A stretch of 7,304 nucleotides of DNA from Defluviitaleaceae bacterium (lineage in GTDB: Bacteria > Bacillota > Clostridia > Lachnospirales > WQUN01): NCBI GenBank assembly GCA_009783395.1, contig WRHA01000324.1, forward strand, positions 1 through 7,304, in the 5' to 3' direction. The translations under genes and the position numbers were made by a program. The notes under the pieces are model-generated. The model did not search any database. It had not been told where the DNA came from and saw nothing but the letters and a program-made list of their open reading frames with translations. Below, piece by piece: positions 5,389-7,304 of the stretch. Every line of letters starts with the position of its first letter. Position 1 is the stretch's first letter.

Positions 5389-6406
5389 GGTTTTCAGAGG
5401 TCGCCCGATATACATTAGAAATCAGCCGGCACAAATCGCAAACAGATCGACACTGTGACGTGTCGATTTGCATTTTCTCGGAAAAGGCAAGCAATCCTGC
5501 CGCGCCTCCGGTTACGACTGCGTGCATGAGTTCGTTTTTATGTGGGTCATAATCCGCGATAGTTTCGCGGATATTTTGGACGTTGCCAATTGCGAAACCG
5601 CCGCACACCATGACATCACCGCCGGGGACAATCGACAGCGACGTTATGTTTGTCAAAGGGTCGGTGTATGGGACGGAGCCGCATGTGTCCGAGAGGTTGA
5701 GTTTTGGCGCGTCGTAGTACTCCGCCAAAAATTTTGCGGCATTGCCGGCCGGAAATATATTATTACCGCTTGAAACAGGGAGGTTTAAATCGGCAAAAGC
5801 CGAGAGAATTTTTTGCGTTTTTACGTTGTAGGGGTTGTCGTGGCTTTTGTCAACAACCCACGCGGGGTGTAAGTCGACGTAGGGGATTTTGGCTTCCTTT
5901 ACATACCGCGCAAAAGTGTAAACCGCCTCAAGCGGGATTGTTTCTTGGTGAAATGCGTCAACGGAAATCATCACGGCCGTTACTCCCGCCGCTTTTAGCG
6001 CAGTTGCAACTTCCTTGCACCGCGCATCGTCCTTTGTAAAAAATCCGTTCGTTATCAGTTCTACGCCTTCAATTCCGCACCTCGCCGCAGTTGCGAGAAT
6101 TTCGCAGGTTTCTTCGGCATAAAGAAGCGGCTCGCCGCCGAACGCCATTGCAGATGTAATCGGAAAAATTTTTGCAAGCTCCTCAATTGCTTGCGAAGCG
6201 TGCCGCGCCGAAACATGTTTATCGTTTTTACTGTTAATTTTCTCCCCGAAGGAGCAGTGTTTGCAATGTCCGCTGCATTGATACGTCATCACAAATTCGA
6301 TACGCTTCAGATTTAAATACGGCGAAATTTTCACAATTTTGACATTCGCTGAACGCACAAATTCCTGATGAAATTCGTCGCCCGCGCTCCCTTCTTCGAT
6401 TTGCAC
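5381..6406 (-). CDS. Radical SAM enzyme with extra C-terminal cysteines
   Basis: A 341-residue radical SAM protein of unknown substrate. The AdoMet [4Fe-4S] site is CSGHCKHC (Cys44, Cys48, Cys51), followed by AFGGEP (88-93), LITNG (117-121) and ISVDAFHQE (147-155), giving the ordered strands of the partial TIM barrel. Beyond the barrel are Cys242, Cys268 (in MVCGGF) and a terminal CRSVCDLC cluster (Cys319, Cys323, Cys326), resembling a SPASM/twitch-type auxiliary cluster domain, which in known enzymes is associated with modification of peptides or proteins. Start is the GTG at 6406, with GGAAGGG eight bases upstream; an in-frame stop lies just before (the DUF1854 stop), so no longer start exists. 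It follows the DUF1854 gene after 24 bases and is almost certainly co-transcribed. No RiPP precursor or transporter gene is seen beside it. Confidence 0.85.
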   Translation of the reverse strand: MQIEEGSAGDEFHQEFVRSANVKIVKISPYLNLKRIEFVMTYQCSGHCKHCSFGEKINSKNDKHVSARHASQAIEELAKIFPITSAMAFGGEPLLYAEETCEILATAARCGIEGVELITNGFFTKDDARCKEVATALKAAGVTAVMISVDAFHQETIPLEAVYTFARYVKEAKIPYVDLHPAWVVDKSHDNPYNVKTQKILSAFADLNLPVSSGNNIFPAGNAAKFLAEYYDAPKLNLSDTCGSVPYTDPLTNITSLSIVPGGDVMVCGGFAIGNVQNIRETIADYDPHKNELMHAVVTGGAAGLLAFSEKMQIDTSQCRSVCDLCRLISNVYRATSENPT

Positions 6407-6430
6407 ACTTTCATCCCTTCCATCGGAGGT

Positions 6431-6955
6431 TTAGAATAAATATGCGTCCAATTTGCGCAAGCTTTGGCGGCTCAAGCGTTTCAAATCCTCGACGATATAG
6501 CGATTGCCGTCTACGTCGAAAATTATCACGCTTGTGTCGGATAACATACGGATATTGCGGCTTACATCCTTGACGGCGCAATTTTTTTTGTACTCCACGC
6601 CCTTTTTGTTTTTCAGACGAAGCTCCATATAAACGTAACCGAGTTTGTCCTGCACAGAAACAACATCCAGGACTTCGGGGGAGTAGTATCTGTTATCAAG
6701 CTCCAGCGTTACGATTTCGCGCTGTACCTCGGGCAGGTCGCTTATGCTTTTTAAGATGCCGATTTCCTTAAAATCGTTGCCGTCGCCGGCACATGCCGCC
6801 GAAATATACTCAAACGGGTGCTTGAGCGGCATTAGACGCCTTAGAACAATATGCGGATAATCCTCGCCCTTGTAGCGAAGCCCCGCAAATCCGCCTGTGC
6901 CGCTGTAAAATTCCGCTTCTTTTACGTCCAAAATTCCCAAGTCATGTATGTCCAT
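6431..6955 (-). CDS. DUF1854 family protein
   Basis: A 174-residue soluble protein, with no signal peptide or membrane segment visible. It matches my recollection of the DUF1854 family: an opening MDIHDLGILDVKEAEFY, then GGFAGLRYKGEDYPHIVLRR (21-40), the EIGILKSISDLPE segment (64-75), the basic AVKDVSRNIRML (127-138), DVDGNRY (147-153) and the closing LRKLDAYLF. Biochemical function is unknown; in other bacteria members of the family have been noted beside ABC transporters and, in proteobacteria, near cyanophycin genes. Here it is first in a two-gene operon with a radical SAM enzyme. Start ATG at 6955 has GGAGGA at 6961-6966, five bases upstream. The family is assigned by motif memory, not by a search. 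Confidence 0.75.
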   Translation of the reverse strand: MDIHDLGILDVKEAEFYSGTGGFAGLRYKGEDYPHIVLRRLMPLKHPFEYISAACAGDGNDFKEIGILKSISDLPEVQREIVTLELDNRYYSPEVLDVVSVQDKLGYVYMELRLKNKKGVEYKKNCAVKDVSRNIRMLSDTSVIIFDVDGNRYIVEDLKRLSRQSLRKLDAYLF

Positions 6956-6996
6956 CTTATTCCTCCGTTCTTACGTTTCGATTCGATTCATCCGGC

Positions 6997-7025
6997 ATTT
7001 TATCAACTTCAACAAAAATTTTCAA
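6997..7025 (-). promoter_or_regulatory. Promoter of the DUF1854-radical SAM operon
   Basis: On the minus strand TTGAAA (7025-7020) is followed after 17 bases by TAAAAT (7002-6997), each 5 of 6 to consensus. Transcription would start near 6990, leaving a ~35-base leader with the GGAGGA site. The -35 box lies inside the left arm of the long inverted repeat, so any protein bound to that repeat would compete with RNA polymerase. Confidence 0.7.
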
Positions 7026-7069
7026 ATCGGTGCGGGTAGTGTCACTACCCGCACCGATTTGAAAATTTT
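7015..7069. repeat. Perfect 27-base inverted repeat between divergent promoters
   Basis: Arms 7015-7041 and 7043-7069 are exact reverse complements around a single central base. The core is GC-rich (CGGTGCGGGTAGTG) and the outer parts AT-rich (AAAATTTTCAAAT). As RNA it would form a very stable hairpin, but it lies upstream of both predicted start sites, so neither operon transcribes it. It could be an operator, a cruciform-forming site, a two-way block to read-through, or a copy of a dispersed palindromic repeat. Confidence 0.85.
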
Positions 7070-7077
7070 CATTTTGT

Positions 7078-7106
7078 TTGACAGGTTCTGAATTTTGCAT
7101 TATTAT
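7078..7106 (+). promoter_or_regulatory. Sigma-A promoter of the lipoprotein gene
   Basis: TTGACA (7078-7083), 17 bases, then TATTAT (7101-7106): a perfect -35 and a 5-of-6 -10. Transcription is expected near 7113, giving a leader of about 51 bases. It is divergent from the DUF1854 operon promoter. Confidence 0.8.
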
Positions 7107-7120
7107 GGAAGGCGTTGAAT

Positions 7121-7142
7121 TAGACATGGTGTCTATTTTTTT
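7121..7142 (+). promoter_or_regulatory. Leader hairpin with T-run: attenuator-like or operator
   Basis: TAGACA (7121-7126) and TGTCTA (7130-7135) form a six-pair stem with a TGG loop, followed by seven T. In RNA it resembles a small intrinsic terminator placed about ten bases after the predicted start and before the ribosome site. The stem is short and AT-rich, so an operator palindrome at about +9 is an equally good reading. Confidence 0.45.
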
Positions 7143-7163
7143 AATTTTGAGGAGGCAGTTTTT

Positions 7164-7304
7164 ATGAGAAAGAAATGGATTTTGCTGTTATCGGTTCTGA
7201 TGTTATCGGTTCTGATGTTACCGCTTCTTGTTGCATGTTCGTACGAGCCGGAAACACCCGTTGCACCCCCGGCAAATGTCGAGCAACCCCCCGACGCACC
7301 CCCC
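7164..7304 (+). CDS. Putative lipoprotein, N-terminal fragment
   Basis: The first 47 codons of a secreted lipoprotein that runs past the window end. It starts MRKKWILLL, a basic n-region and hydrophobic core, then LPLLVAC with Cys25 as the lipidation site for Lgt and signal peptidase II, so the mature protein would be anchored to the outer face of the cytoplasmic membrane. The sequence after Cys25 is rich in proline and acidic residues (PETPVAPP, EQPPDAPP), a flexible tether. GAGGAGG at 7149-7155 lies eight bases before the ATG. The hydrophobic core is encoded by two exact copies of a 15-base repeat plus a degenerate third. What the globular part does cannot be told from this fragment. Confidence 0.85.
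   Translation, partial: MRKKWILLLSVLMLSVLMLPLLVACSYEPETPVAPPANVEQPPDAPP
7188..7217 (+). repeat. Tandem 15-base repeat in the signal peptide coding region
   Basis: TTATCGGTTCTGATG occurs twice back to back (7188-7202 and 7203-7217), encoding LSVLM twice; a third, diverged unit from 7218 encodes LPLLV. The unit is a multiple of three, so gain or loss of a copy would keep the frame and change only the length of the hydrophobic core. Confidence 0.9.

Noticed and set aside
5037..5415. Minus-strand frames between the radical SAM gene and the fab promoter
   Set aside because: No ribosome sites or family motifs, and they oppose recognisable relics on the plus strand.
1..7304. CRISPR array, tRNA, rRNA
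   Set aside because: No regularly spaced repeats, cloverleaf-like segments or conserved rRNA stretches were seen on either strand.

Overview
The window looks like a chromosomal segment of a low-to-mid GC Firmicute, most likely a Clostridia-type anaerobe. The reasons are a type II fatty-acid operon headed by a MarR-family (FabT-like) repressor, FabK rather than FabI as enoyl reductase, strong GGAGG ribosome-binding sites, and consensus sigma-A promoters. The taxonomic call is an inference, because no rRNA or other marker is present.

Positions 1-4920 hold a fatty-acid synthesis operon read leftward (minus strand). The order is marR/fabT-like, fabH, acpP, fabK, fabD, fabG, fabF, with fabF cut by the window start. 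Genes overlap or abut by a few bases (ATGA overlaps at marR/fabH and fabG/fabF, 8-base overlaps at fabK/fabD and fabD/fabG), which implies one transcript and translational coupling. FabD and ACP make malonyl-ACP, FabH starts chains, FabF elongates, FabG and FabK perform the two reductions. No dehydratase (fabZ) or acetyl-CoA carboxylase gene is inside the window; they may lie beyond position 1. A TTGACA-17-TATCAT promoter is followed by a 38-base imperfect palindrome with 9-base perfect arms, the likely operator of the repressor.

Positions about 4950-5390 contain no intact gene. They hold debris: an internally deleted ISAs1-type transposase fragment joined directly to the last ~35 codons of a PQQ-like beta-propeller protein in another frame, plus hairpins.

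Positions 5381-7002 hold a second leftward operon: a DUF1854 protein followed after 24 bases by a radical SAM enzyme with extra C-terminal cysteines. Its own promoter is visible. The pairing is uncharacterised as far as I can tell and is the most interesting functional lead.

From 7078 rightward a divergent promoter drives the start of a lipoprotein gene whose signal peptide is encoded by a tandem 15-base repeat. Between the two divergent promoters is a perfect 27-base-arm inverted repeat that contains the -35 box of the leftward operon, and the lipoprotein leader carries a small hairpin followed by seven T.
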